Source of the DNA: an uncultured Thermomicrobiales bacterium
Lineage (GTDB): Bacteria; Chloroflexota; Chloroflexia; Thermomicrobiales; UBA6265
Direction of reading: 5' to 3'
Assembly (NCBI GenBank): GCA_902806365.1
Contig: CADCWJ010000852.1
Span: forward strand, 1 to 11,499
Length of the DNA stretch: 11,499 bases
Shown: positions 1-7,299 of the stretch, one piece after another
Layout: every line of letters begins with the position of its first letter
How positions within the stretch are numbered: position 1 is the first letter of the stretch
The notes under the pieces: model-generated
What the model saw: the letters and a program-made list of their open reading frames with translations, nothing else
Database searches by the model: none
What the model was told of the DNA's origin: nothing
Position numbers and translations under genes: made by a program

Positions 1-2
1 CC

Positions 3-962
3 GATCCCCAGTCTCGCCCACGCCTGTACGCCAGGATGGGCGTCATCGGGGGGCTCGGCGTAACCGTCGGCACCCAGCTTGGCGCGATCCTGATCAAGGT
101 CGATTTCGCGGCGGTCTGTCTTGCCAGCACGATCGCCTACCTCGTGATCTTTCTCGTCAACTGGTTCGGCCTGCCATCCATGAAGGTGTCCATGGGGCCG
201 GTCGGGTCCCGGGCGGGCCTGTCGATGGCGCTTCACGATCGCGATTTCGTCTCCTTTCTCCTGATCCTGACTGGCTACTGGTTCGCCTGGACGCAGTTCT
301 CCCTCACGATCACCCTGGCCGCAACCGACATCGCGGGAACCGACTCCGCCGTCGCCTGGATCTATGCCGTCAACACGGCCATCACGGTCGGCCTCGGATT
401 ATTCCTGCCGCGATTGCTGGAGCGGTGGTGTGCCCCGATCGATCTGCTGGCGTGGGGCACCCTGGTGCTTTCCATCGGTCTGGCGGCAATTGGCTTCGCC
501 CAGGACACGATGACCGTCCTGATCGCCGCCGCGATATTCTCGATCGGGGTGGTGATCGCTCGGCCCGGTCAGGAGACCGTCACCGCCAACCTCGCCGACC
601 CAGCCGCCCGCGGAACGTACTTCGGGGTTGCCGCCCTCTCCCTCGCCGTTGGCGGGGGCCTCGGGAACCTGTTCGGTGGCATTGCCTATGACGCCGGCAG
701 GGACCACGACCTGCAGGTTGCCCCCTGGTTGTTCTTTGCCGCCGTCGGCCTCGCCGCCGCCGCCGGGATCCGGTTGAACCGCCAGCGCTTCGGCGTGATC
801 CGGGAGCATCGGCCACCACCCGGGCCATCTCCTCATGGTGAACCCGCGCGCCAAGGGAAGGCAGCATCCCCGGCTGAGCATCTCGCCGGTATCGCGCCAC
901 GACCGCTGCCAGGTTCGAAGGCAGCCGATCGGACGTCCGCCGCGAACAAGCCGATTGCCTGA
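3..962 (+). CDS. MFS transporter, C-terminal half (partial)
   Basis: The frame is open to the window edge, so the true start lies upstream; the ATG at 36 is internal. About 319 residues are visible. They contain roughly seven hydrophobic segments, including those around FAAVCLASTIAYLVIF, FVSFLLILTGYWFAW, IYAVNTAITVGLGLFL, LLAWGTLVLSIGLAAIG and WLFFAAVGLAAAAGI. The stretch ending in ARPGQETVTANLADP, followed by a glycine-rich helix (AVGGGLGNLFGGIAYD), resembles the second half of drug-efflux-type major facilitator proteins, which move small molecules across the inner membrane by proton antiport. The substrate cannot be told. The last 55 or so residues are a hydrophilic, proline- and arginine-rich cytoplasmic tail, unusual for the family. 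hemW begins 66 bases after the stop. The MFS assignment is fairly sure, the subfamily is not. Confidence 0.85.
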   Translation, partial: DPQSRPRLYARMGVIGGLGVTVGTQLGAILIKVDFAAVCLASTIAYLVIFLVNWFGLPSMKVSMGPVGSRAGLSMALHDRDFVSFLLILTGYWFAWTQFSLTITLAATDIAGTDSAVAWIYAVNTAITVGLGLFLPRLLERWCAPIDLLAWGTLVLSIGLAAIGFAQDTMTVLIAAAIFSIGVVIARPGQETVTANLADPAARGTYFGVAALSLAVGGGLGNLFGGIAYDAGRDHDLQVAPWLFFAAVGLAAAAGIRLNRQRFGVIREHRPPPGPSPHGEPARQGKAASPAEHLAGIAPRPLPGSKAADRTSAANKPIA

Positions 963-971
963 CTCCACCGT

Positions 972-987
972 CGCCTGAACGGAGGCG
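972..987 (+). terminator. short hairpin after the MFS gene
   Basis: CGCCT and AGGCG pair around the loop GAACGG, starting 10 bases past the MFS stop. The stem is only 5 bp and has no T tract, so it is a weak candidate terminator in the 66-base gap before hemW. Confidence 0.25.
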
Positions 988-1028
988 CGCTCCTGCAGGG
1001 AACCTGGCTCATCGGCGACAATAGCCGC

Positions 1029-2198
1029 ATGATCATAGCGCCCGCGCCGTCCGACGCCGCCGTCGGCATCTACATGCACATTCCGTTCTGTGCCCATATC
1101 TGCCCTTACTGCGATTTCACGACGTACGCCGGCAAGGAGAACCTGATCCCGCGCTACGTTCAGGCGCTGGAGACCGCGCTGCGGCAAGAGGGCGAGCGCC
1201 ATTCCGACCGCTCGGTGGCGACGATCTTCCTTGGGGGGGGTACCCCGTCCCTGCTTTCTGCCAGCCAGATGGGCACGGTCCTCGACGCCTGCAGGGGCTC
1301 GTTCGCGATCGCGCCGGACGCGGAGATCACCGTCGAATGCAACCCCAACGGGCTCACCGCCGGACTGCTGGCGGGCTACCGCGAGGCCGGGGTGAACCGG
1401 CTCTCGATCGGCGCCCAGACGCTCGACCGGCGCGGCCTGCGCACGCTCGGTCGGCAGCACGAATCATCAAACACGCTCGCCGCGCTGGACGTCGCCCGCG
1501 ACACCGGCTTCGACAACGTGAGTCTGGACCTGATCTTCGGCTGGCCCGGTCAGACCCTGGAACTGTGGCAGCGTGACCTGATGGTGGTGCTCGAGCATCC
1601 GCGCGGGCCGGAGCATCTGTCGCTCTACAGCCTGATCGTGGAGCCGGGCACCCCGTTCGCCGACGCCGCGGCCAGGGGCATCCTGAAGATGCCGGACGAT
1701 GACGCCACGGCCGACCTCTACGAGACCGCCATGACGACGCTGGGGACCGCTGGCTGGCTGCACTACGAGGTCGCGAACTGGGCCCGCACGCCCGATCTCG
1801 TCTCGCGGCACAATGCCGTCTACTGGCGCAACGGCGACTATCTCGGCATCGGGGCCGGCGCCCACGGTCACGTCGGAAATCGGCGAACGATGAATCATCT
1901 GTTGCCCGAGACCTGGTGCGGGGCGGTCGAGCGCGGCGAAGCGACGGCATCGAACGCGGAGACAATCGATGACCGTACCGCACGCGGCGAGACGATGATG
2001 CTCGGGCTCCGGCTGGTCCGCGACGGCGTCGATGGGGATGCCTTCCAGCGCCGCCACGGGCTGACGCTGGAGGAGGCGTTCGGCCCGGCGATCCAGGAAC
2101 TTATCGACATTGGAATGCTGGAACGGAACGAGCGTTCGGTCCGGCTCACCCCGCGCGGGCTGATGATCGCCAACGACGTGGTCGCCCGGTTCCTGTAG
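1029..2198 (+). CDS. hemW: radical SAM heme chaperone HemW
   Basis: A 389-residue protein of normal length for HemW, the HemN-like radical SAM protein that binds heme and delivers it to target proteins. Cys21, Cys25 and Cys28 form the CxxxCxxC motif that holds the [4Fe-4S] cluster. It is followed by Asp-Phe, not the extra Cys found in true oxygen-independent coproporphyrinogen oxidase HemN, which argues for HemW. Other family marks are GGGTPS at 69-74, LSIGAQTLD, DLIFGWPGQT, LSLYSLIVEPGTPF, the HNAVYWRNGDYLGIGAGAHG block and a small C-terminal winged-helix-like region. The ATG at 1029 puts the SAM core 14 residues in, as expected. No Shine-Dalgarno is visible in front of it. A GACAAT box at 1017-1022 sits so close to the ATG that the transcript could be leaderless. 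In much older annotation this gene would be called hemN. Confidence 0.95.
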   Translation: MIIAPAPSDAAVGIYMHIPFCAHICPYCDFTTYAGKENLIPRYVQALETALRQEGERHSDRSVATIFLGGGTPSLLSASQMGTVLDACRGSFAIAPDAEITVECNPNGLTAGLLAGYREAGVNRLSIGAQTLDRRGLRTLGRQHESSNTLAALDVARDTGFDNVSLDLIFGWPGQTLELWQRDLMVVLEHPRGPEHLSLYSLIVEPGTPFADAAARGILKMPDDDATADLYETAMTTLGTAGWLHYEVANWARTPDLVSRHNAVYWRNGDYLGIGAGAHGHVGNRRTMNHLLPETWCGAVERGEATASNAETIDDRTARGETMMLGLRLVRDGVDGDAFQRRHGLTLEEAFGPAIQELIDIGMLERNERSVRLTPRGLMIANDVVARFL

Positions 2199-2394
2199 GG
2201 CCTATTTTTCGGTTTGGTCACGAACTGGTGACTCTCCGCCAGTCTTGCCGGGGAGGCCCGTGTCAGCGGCATCGTAAGCGGCATCGGCGACCTGTCGGCA
2301 GCGTTCGTTCCGGTCGAGCCAGCGAAGGCGCCCCGACACCCTCCCGAACGATCCGAGCCAAGGTATGTTCATGACACCACGATATTCGCTGCGT
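2199..2394. other. non-coding part of the hemW / VC0807 tail-to-tail gap
   Basis: After the hemW stop there is a weak 5-bp hairpin (GTCAC 2217-2221 with GTGAC 2228-2232) preceded by a short T run at 2204-2209. Nothing else recognisable is seen before the repeat copy that begins near 2395. No reading frame here looks like a protein. Confidence 0.4.
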
Positions 2395-2534
2395 AAACCG
2401 GCTTCGCCGGGAGATCCCTCGTCGCGGAGTTTATCCCGACGCGAAGCGATGGGCCGCATCCGCTGGATTGCTTCGCAATCCCTTGTTGGGGACCGCCCCT
2501 CCGATGCGCTGCTCGACGCGGCTGCTGGGATGAC
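2395..2534. repeat. structured intergenic repeat, copy 1 (shorter, diverged)
   Basis: Bases 2448-2495 match 6751-6798 at 39 of 48 positions. The shared block is a 17-base lead (GATGGGCCGCATCCGCT, one difference), then a 7-bp hairpin GGATTGC-TTC-GCAATCC at 2465-2481, then a TGTTGG tail. A further hairpin CCGGC-TTC-GCCGG lies at 2398-2410. The copy ends in GGGATGAC (2527-2534), close to the reverse complement of the GTCATTCC that starts copy 2. It lies between the stops of hemW and the VC0807-like gene. The left boundary is uncertain. Confidence 0.7.
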
Positions 2535-2572
2535 AGGACTGAGGGACGTACTCGGGGGGAAGGTGCCGCGGG

Positions 2573-3298
2573 TCAGGCGCGGGCGGAGGGATCGCGGGGG
2601 GTCGTGCCGGCCGCCGGCGCCTTCGCACGTCGGGACCGCGCGGGGCGCTTCTTCATCGCCTCCTCGGCATCCATCCCGGTCAGCTTCGTCACAGTCGAAA
2701 GCACGTAGAGGATTGTGCCGACGAGCACGATCATCACCGGCAGCGTGATCACGGGGTAGCTCAGCGCCGTCATCCGGCCCAGCTCCTGATTGAAGGCGTC
2801 GGAACCCGGGTCGCTGGTGACGATGATGCGGGCAAGGACGAAGTTGAGCGCGGCGGAGAGCACGAAGGCCGAGGCGAGCAGATAGGTCGCTTTCGACGTC
2901 CGTCGCTCATACTCGGCGGTGGTCCCCCGCTCCGCCAGCGCCGCGCCGACGCGCTCGCTGTCGAGCATCTGGTTGAGGAAGACACGGGCGAGCGGCCGAT
3001 CGATCCAGGCCGAGACCAGGATCGCCAGCGCCAGGATCGCGGGGATTGCCGCCTCCTTGATCGCGAACCAGCGGGGCGGGATCTCGAACAGCCGGAACCC
3101 GCCGGTAAGCAGCACGCTGACGACCCCGATGATCGGAGCCGCGCTGATCTTGCGCTGCCGGATCAGCTCGTAGATTGCGAACCCGACCGGGAACGCGAGA
3201 GCCAGGGCGAGACCGCGGTCCGGCCCGAGTTGATCCTCGCCACTGAACCGGGTCAGGATCACGACGGGAACCACGAGCGTCAGCAGCAGGTTGAGCAT
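2573..3298 (-). CDS. VC0807-like integral membrane protein
   Basis: A 241-residue membrane protein. It opens with a hydrophobic helix (MLNLLLTLVVPVVILTRFSG) and has about five or six membrane segments in all. The N-terminal half, with FSGEDQLGP, FPVGFAIYELIRQRK, SVLLTGGFRLF and WFAIKEAAIPAILALAI, closely follows what I know of the VC0807 family, which is distantly like intracellular septation/YciB-type membrane proteins. No biochemical role is established for the family. The last 30 residues form a basic, alanine- and proline-rich cytoplasmic tail. The start is supported by AGGAAGG on the minus strand 5 bases before the ATG. It is transcribed divergently from folC, with a gap of about 210 bases, and convergently with hemW. 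Confidence 0.8.
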   Translation of the reverse strand: MLNLLLTLVVPVVILTRFSGEDQLGPDRGLALALAFPVGFAIYELIRQRKISAAPIIGVVSVLLTGGFRLFEIPPRWFAIKEAAIPAILALAILVSAWIDRPLARVFLNQMLDSERVGAALAERGTTAEYERRTSKATYLLASAFVLSAALNFVLARIIVTSDPGSDAFNQELGRMTALSYPVITLPVMIVLVGTILYVLSTVTKLTGMDAEEAMKKRPARSRRAKAPAAGTTPRDPSARA

Positions 3299-3507
3299 CG
3301 AGACCTTCCTCGGATCGAATGATGATGCAGGACCGCGCCATTACCGCGCCGGCCCGGGTATGCTTGTATCGTCACCGGGACCAATCCGGACTCGCAGGAC
3401 AGGCTGAGTACAACGTGACACGGCGGGGATCAGGGGTTGACCTGCCAGGCGCGTTCGCCCGGAGCCTGATGATTGACCCCGAATCCCGCCATCCATACGA
3501 GAAACGC

Positions 3508-4965
3508 ATGACGACCATTATCGAAAGGTACCACGCGGCGACTGCCCGCCTCGATGCGTTGATCGACGCGACCACCACCCCGCAGGATACGTCGCGGGCG
3601 GCGATCCGCGCGCGCGCCGACGTGCGAATGGGCCGGCTTCGTCGCTTCCTGGAAAAGCTCGGCGATCCTCACCGGGGCTATCCGATCGTGCACGTCGGCG
3701 GCACATCCGGCAAGGGCTCGACGAGCACCGCGATCGCGGCGATCCTGACCGCCGCCGGGCATGCCACCGGTCTTCACACCTCGCCCTATCTTCAGACGCC
3801 CGCCGAGAAACTGCAATCCGGCGGCCTGTTGATCGCGCCCGGGCTCTACGTCTCGCTCGTCGATGAGGTGCTCGCCGCCCACGACCGCTGGCGGGCCAGT
3901 GGCGAGCCAGCGCTGACGTATGGCGAGATCTGGTTTGCGCTCACCGCCCTCTTCTTCACGCGCTCGGCAGTCGATGTCGCCGTGCTCGAAGTTGGCGCCG
4001 GCGGTCGCTTCGACCTTACCAATGTTGTCACGCCCGCAGTCAGCGTCATCACCTCGATCGGGATCGATCACACCAATACGCTCGGCAATACGATCGAGGA
4101 TATCGCCTGGCACAAGGCTGGCATCATCAAGCCGGGCATTCCGGCGATCACCGCCGTGACGAATCCGGTCGCCCTCGGGATCATTGCCGAGGAAGCTCGC
4201 CAGCAGACCACCACGCTTCAAATGCTGGATCCGGAGAGGGCGATCTCCGCGGTCGCGACCGGGTCCGGGGGGACGACCTGGACCGAGGTGGAGACCGGCC
4301 TCGCCTATCGCACCGGGCTCCGCGGTCGCTTCCAGGCACGGAACGGCGCGACGGCGGTCGCCGCCGTCCGGCTCCTTGCATCGGCCGGCGTGGCGGTACC
4401 GGAGGCCGCGGTTCGTGCCGGGCTCGCCGCGGCCCGGATTCCCGGACGGGCGGAACTGATCGACGACGCCGTCCCAATCCTGCTCGATGGCGCCCACAAT
4501 CCGGAAAAGATCGAGGCGCTCGGTGCGGACCTCCAGCATCTCATTCCAGTCGCCGGGACGGGGCGCCGGATCGCGGTGCTGGGTGTGCTCGAAGCCAAAC
4601 AGGCGGCGGACATGATCCGCGCGCTGGTGCCGCTGGTCGATGTCCTGGTGGCAACATCGCCGCGGGTGCTGGCCAAGGAGGTCAAGCTCGCCTCCTCCCT
4701 GGCCGACCATGCCCGGCGCGAGGGATTCGGCGGGGAGATCGTGATCGAGTCCGACCCGATCGCCGCGGTGGCGCGCGCCCGCGCGATCGCCGACCCGGCC
4801 AGGGGCGACGCGATTCTCGTCACCGGATCGCTTTATCTGGTAGGCAACGTACGCGACCGCTGGTTCAAGGAAGACGATATCGTGATGGCCCGGACATCGT
4901 GGCCGGATGGGACCCAATCGCCGACCGCCGAAGAAGCGAAGGCTCCGATTCATGGCCATGCGTGA
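3508..4965 (+). CDS. folC: FolC-type folylpolyglutamate / dihydrofolate synthase
   Basis: A 485-residue Mur-ligase-fold enzyme. FolC adds glutamate to dihydropteroate and to reduced folates with ATP in the cytoplasm. The P-loop is GGTSGKGST at 64-72, where most relatives have GTNGKGS. It is followed by GLHTSPYLQTPAEKL, EVGAGGRFDLTNVVTP, SIGIDHTNTLGNT, HKAGIIKPG and, in the C-terminal domain, LLDGAHNPEKIEAL. The usual EKAGIIKPG glutamate is His here. I chose the ATG at 3508 because family members begin about 60 residues before the P-loop and GAGAA sits just upstream. ATGs at 3319 and 3469 would add a low-complexity leader without family features. The stop overlaps the next gene by 14 bases, suggesting coupled translation. 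The small motif changes suggest a lineage variant, possibly with shifted substrate preference. Confidence 0.88.
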   Translation: MTTIIERYHAATARLDALIDATTTPQDTSRAAIRARADVRMGRLRRFLEKLGDPHRGYPIVHVGGTSGKGSTSTAIAAILTAAGHATGLHTSPYLQTPAEKLQSGGLLIAPGLYVSLVDEVLAAHDRWRASGEPALTYGEIWFALTALFFTRSAVDVAVLEVGAGGRFDLTNVVTPAVSVITSIGIDHTNTLGNTIEDIAWHKAGIIKPGIPAITAVTNPVALGIIAEEARQQTTTLQMLDPERAISAVATGSGGTTWTEVETGLAYRTGLRGRFQARNGATAVAAVRLLASAGVAVPEAAVRAGLAAARIPGRAELIDDAVPILLDGAHNPEKIEALGADLQHLIPVAGTGRRIAVLGVLEAKQAADMIRALVPLVDVLVATSPRVLAKEVKLASSLADHARREGFGGEIVIESDPIAAVARARAIADPARGDAILVTGSLYLVGNVRDRWFKEDDIVMARTSWPDGTQSPTAEEAKAPIHGHA

Positions 4966-6523
4966 CCACGTGATCCGGGACGATCCGCGTGCCGCTCGCG
5001 TCAGCGGCGTTGTTCACCGGCTGACCCGCCACTCCACCGTGCGCATGACCGACCGACAGCGGTTCGAGGCGGTGGGCGAGGCACTTGCCGAATTACTGGA
5101 CTTCGACCGGCTAACAATCACTCACCTTCCGCCGCAGGGCGCACCGCCGGTTCCGGTGTTCCAGCGCGGCGGCGTGGTCAAGCATCCGCCTGGCCGCGAA
5201 GACCGGGGCTCCAGCGCCACAACGGGAATCCTGAGCACGCCCTTGGCTTCAAACCAGCAAACGATCGTGGCGAATGCCGTCCTCGAAACTTATGACGACT
5301 CCGGGTTCACTGGCAGACAGGTGATCACGGTCCCGGTCGTCGTTGATGGTCACCAGTGCGGTCTCATCGAGCTCGAGCGCACAACGCGGGACGAGCGGCA
5401 TTTTACGGCGAACGATCTGTGGATCGTGGAGACCATCGGCCACACGAGCACGCTGGCACTGGCCCTGATGGGCATCGGGACGCGGTCCGATGCTGCGGTT
5501 GCCTGGCGGAGCGATGAGCTCACCGACCTCATGGTGAGCGGGGCAACCCCGGCGGTAGTGATGGAGCGCCTCAGCCGGCGCGTCGCGGCGACCGGCAATT
5601 GCGATGTCATGCTCATGCGGCGTGAGAGTGGTGTCTGGATCGGCACGGAGCCTGTTGCGCAAGACGCCTCCAGGTTACGCGCACTTCGCCTGCTCCTCGA
5701 TCGCCTTCGCAACCTCCAGCCGTCGACGACGTACAGCGACCCGGCGGGGAGGGCTGCATCGGAGACGGCGATGCTTGCGGACCTGGTCTCGGAAATCCAC
5801 GATCTGCTCGAACAGCTGCCTGAACTGCTACCCGATCAGGACGAGGACGCTCCCGCGCTGGTCTTCTCGCTGCCACCCGAGCGGGGCGGGCCGCTCGTGC
5901 TGGTGGCGCTCCGTTCCGGTCCGGGGGCTCGGCTCTTTACGGAAACGGATCGTTCCGCCATCGCAAACGCGATTCACGCTCTCTCCCCTGCCCTGCTGTC
6001 GGCCACGCTGGCCGAGGGCCTGGATCGGGCCTCGGCGGAACGGGATGCCATCCTGCGGATGGTGCGCGCAATCGGCGTCGCACAGACCACGCTGGACCGG
6101 ATCAAGGTCGCCTGTCGCACCGTTCAGCTTTTGCTCGCTTGTGATTATGTCGCGATCACGGACTGGGCGACCGAGCCGCCGACGATACGCTTTGAAGCTG
6201 GCCGGATTGCGCCGGAACCCGTGACGCTGCTACACAAGAGTACGGTTGCCGATGTGCGTCGGCGCGTAGAGCCACGCATCATCACCGACTTTCCGAGGGT
6301 TCCCCCCCTCGACTCGGCTTCGTATCCGCTTCATGTCGCCGAGGGGCTGAAAGCGAGCCTGACGTTCCGCCTGCAATGGTCCGACAGGACATGTGGCAGC
6401 CTGATCATTGGATATCGCCGGCCCCATCACTTCCCGCCACCCGACCGCCAGTTTGCGGAGGCGATGGCGCATGTGATCATGGCCTCGCTCGGTTCGGAAC
6501 TGAGCCGGCCCAGGCGCGCTTGA
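4952..6523 (+). CDS. multi-GAF-domain protein without output domain
   Basis: A 523-residue soluble protein. An N-terminal GAF-like unit (about residues 33-180) contains FEAVGEALAELLDFDRLTI, TPLASNQQTIVANAVLE and the strand pair ITVPVVVDGHQCGLIELER. A middle part (about 195-360) looks like a more degenerate GAF unit. A C-terminal unit (about 370-515) contains IKVACRTVQLLLACDYVAITDW and CGSLIIGYRRPHHFPPPD. GAF domains bind small ligands or chromophores or mediate dimerisation. No histidine kinase, GGDEF, PP2C or DNA-binding domain follows, so any partner must be separate. The start at 4952 has AAGG about 9 bases upstream and overlaps the end of folC by 14 bases, pointing to coupling with it. 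A second ATG at 4958 is nearly as good. The ligand and role are unknown. Confidence 0.75.
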   Translation: MAMRDHVIRDDPRAARVSGVVHRLTRHSTVRMTDRQRFEAVGEALAELLDFDRLTITHLPPQGAPPVPVFQRGGVVKHPPGREDRGSSATTGILSTPLASNQQTIVANAVLETYDDSGFTGRQVITVPVVVDGHQCGLIELERTTRDERHFTANDLWIVETIGHTSTLALALMGIGTRSDAAVAWRSDELTDLMVSGATPAVVMERLSRRVAATGNCDVMLMRRESGVWIGTEPVAQDASRLRALRLLLDRLRNLQPSTTYSDPAGRAASETAMLADLVSEIHDLLEQLPELLPDQDEDAPALVFSLPPERGGPLVLVALRSGPGARLFTETDRSAIANAIHALSPALLSATLAEGLDRASAERDAILRMVRAIGVAQTTLDRIKVACRTVQLLLACDYVAITDWATEPPTIRFEAGRIAPEPVTLLHKSTVADVRRRVEPRIITDFPRVPPLDSASYPLHVAEGLKASLTFRLQWSDRTCGSLIIGYRRPHHFPPPDRQFAEAMAHVIMASLGSELSRPRRA

Positions 6524-6551
6524 GCGGGACTTGTGGCGCCAAGGCTTAATG

Positions 6552-6826
6552 GTCATTCCGTCGGAAGCGAAGCGACCGGAGAGCCTGTCCAGGCAGCTGC
6601 ACCGGAGCGAAGCGTGGGGGGAAAGCTCCTGGTCCCGCAGAACCAGGACGCCCGTCATTACGGGCATCTTGCCGATCCATTCGACTTCGCTCAGGGCAGG
6701 TTCTGCGGATCGGCTGCGAAACATCCCCAACAGGCGATTCCGCAGGAATCGATGGGCCGCATTCGCTCAATTGCTTCGCAATTGCCTGTTGGCGGACGTG
6801 GCCCGTTCACTTCGTTGCGGGACGAC
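6552..6826. repeat. structured intergenic repeat, copy 2 (about 275 bp)
   Basis: The copy is bounded by GTCATTCC (6552-6559) and GGGACGAC (6819-6826), imperfect terminal inverted repeats. Inside are several perfect stems: TCCTGG/CCAGGA (6627-6632, 6643-6648), GCCCG/CGGGC (6650-6654, 6661-6665), GCCGATCC/GGATCGGC (6671-6678, 6707-6714), and CCAACAGGC/GCCTGTTGG (6727-6735, 6784-6792). The last encloses two hairpins: GATTCC-GCA-GGAATC (6736-6750) and CAATTGC-TTC-GCAATTG (6768-6784). The second hairpin corresponds to 2465-2481 in copy 1. No coding potential is seen. The copy fills the tail-to-tail gap between the GAF gene and the small membrane protein. It resembles non-autonomous MITE- or REP-like elements. 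Confidence 0.75.
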
Positions 6827-6846
6827 AAAAGAAGGCTGACACTCCA

Positions 6847-7044
6847 CTAGTCCTGCTCGGGAAGGCGCTTGCTCATCACGATCCCGATCACGGCGGCAAT
6901 CACGCCAATCACCATCAGGATCATCCCGGCATTCATCTCGAAGCTGCTCGGCTCCACGAATGCCGCACCGATGCCGTAGATGATGAGTCCGCTGCTGGCC
7001 GCGACCAGACCGCTCGCCGTCAATATCCGACTGATCTCTGCCAT
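6847..7044 (-). CDS. small two-helix membrane protein (65 aa)
   Basis: The 65-residue product has two hydrophobic helices, about residues 8-28 (ASGLVAASSGLIIYGIGAAF) and 40-58 (AGMILMVIGVIAAVIGIVM), joined by a short acidic loop and ended by a charged tail (SKRLPEQD). The start at 7044 is chosen because the minus strand has AGGAG exactly 5 bases upstream. The longer reading from 7125 would add 27 residues with no Shine-Dalgarno and no hydrophobic character. I do not recognise the family; small proteins of this kind are often membrane-complex accessory subunits or stress proteins. It stands alone: the upstream exported-protein gene on the same strand is separated by two hairpins. Confidence 0.65.
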   Translation of the reverse strand: MAEISRILTASGLVAASSGLIIYGIGAAFVEPSSFEMNAGMILMVIGVIAAVIGIVMSKRLPEQD

Positions 7045-7203
7045 GTCGACTCCTGGCCGGGTACCCGGCGCGGAACATTGGAGCGTCGCGGCCGGCTCGG
7101 TCGGCCCGCCGGATAACGACCCCACGATCGTGCCAGCCTACCGAACGTGAACGCCGTCGTCGAGCCCAGCGGGGCGGATCCGGGCAGCGACGCCGGAGGC
7201 ACG

Positions 7204-7222
7204 CGCGCCCCATCCGGGCGCG
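7204..7222. terminator. GC-rich hairpin, second of a tandem pair
   Basis: CGCGCCC (7204-7210) and GGGCGCG (7216-7222) form a perfect 7-bp stem around CATCC. It sits one base from the larger hairpin at 7224-7255, on the downstream side for minus-strand transcription of the exported-protein gene. No T tract follows. Confidence 0.5.
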
Positions 7223-7223
7223 A

Positions 7224-7255
7224 CACCAGCCATCAGAAGGTTCTGATGGCTGGTG
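7224..7255. terminator. 15-bp perfect inverted repeat, probable terminator
   Basis: CACCAGCCATCAGAA and its exact reverse complement are separated only by GG, giving a stem of about 14 bp with a 4-base loop. It lies 45 bases past the stop of the exported-protein gene (minus strand) and about 180 bases before the small membrane gene. A terminator for the former is the simplest reading. There is no U run on either strand, so it may act through stem strength, as an mRNA 3' end stabiliser, or as a protein-binding site. Confidence 0.6.
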
Positions 7256-7299
7256 CCCTTATCGGTCATCGGTGCGATTCCCGTGACGGGGACGGGGTG

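Noticed and set aside
399..1460. Minus-strand open frame of about 353 codons
   Set aside because: It overlaps both the MFS and hemW genes, including the hemW cluster-binding motif, and has no protein-like features.
2265..2286. Direct repeat AGCGGCATCG twice, 12 bases apart
   Set aside because: Only two 10-base units in GC-rich DNA, with no third copy and no CRISPR-like spacing.
3430..4959. Minus-strand open frame of about 509 codons
   Set aside because: It mirrors folC, whose motifs are unmistakable; the antisense product is low-complexity and Arg/Gly-rich.
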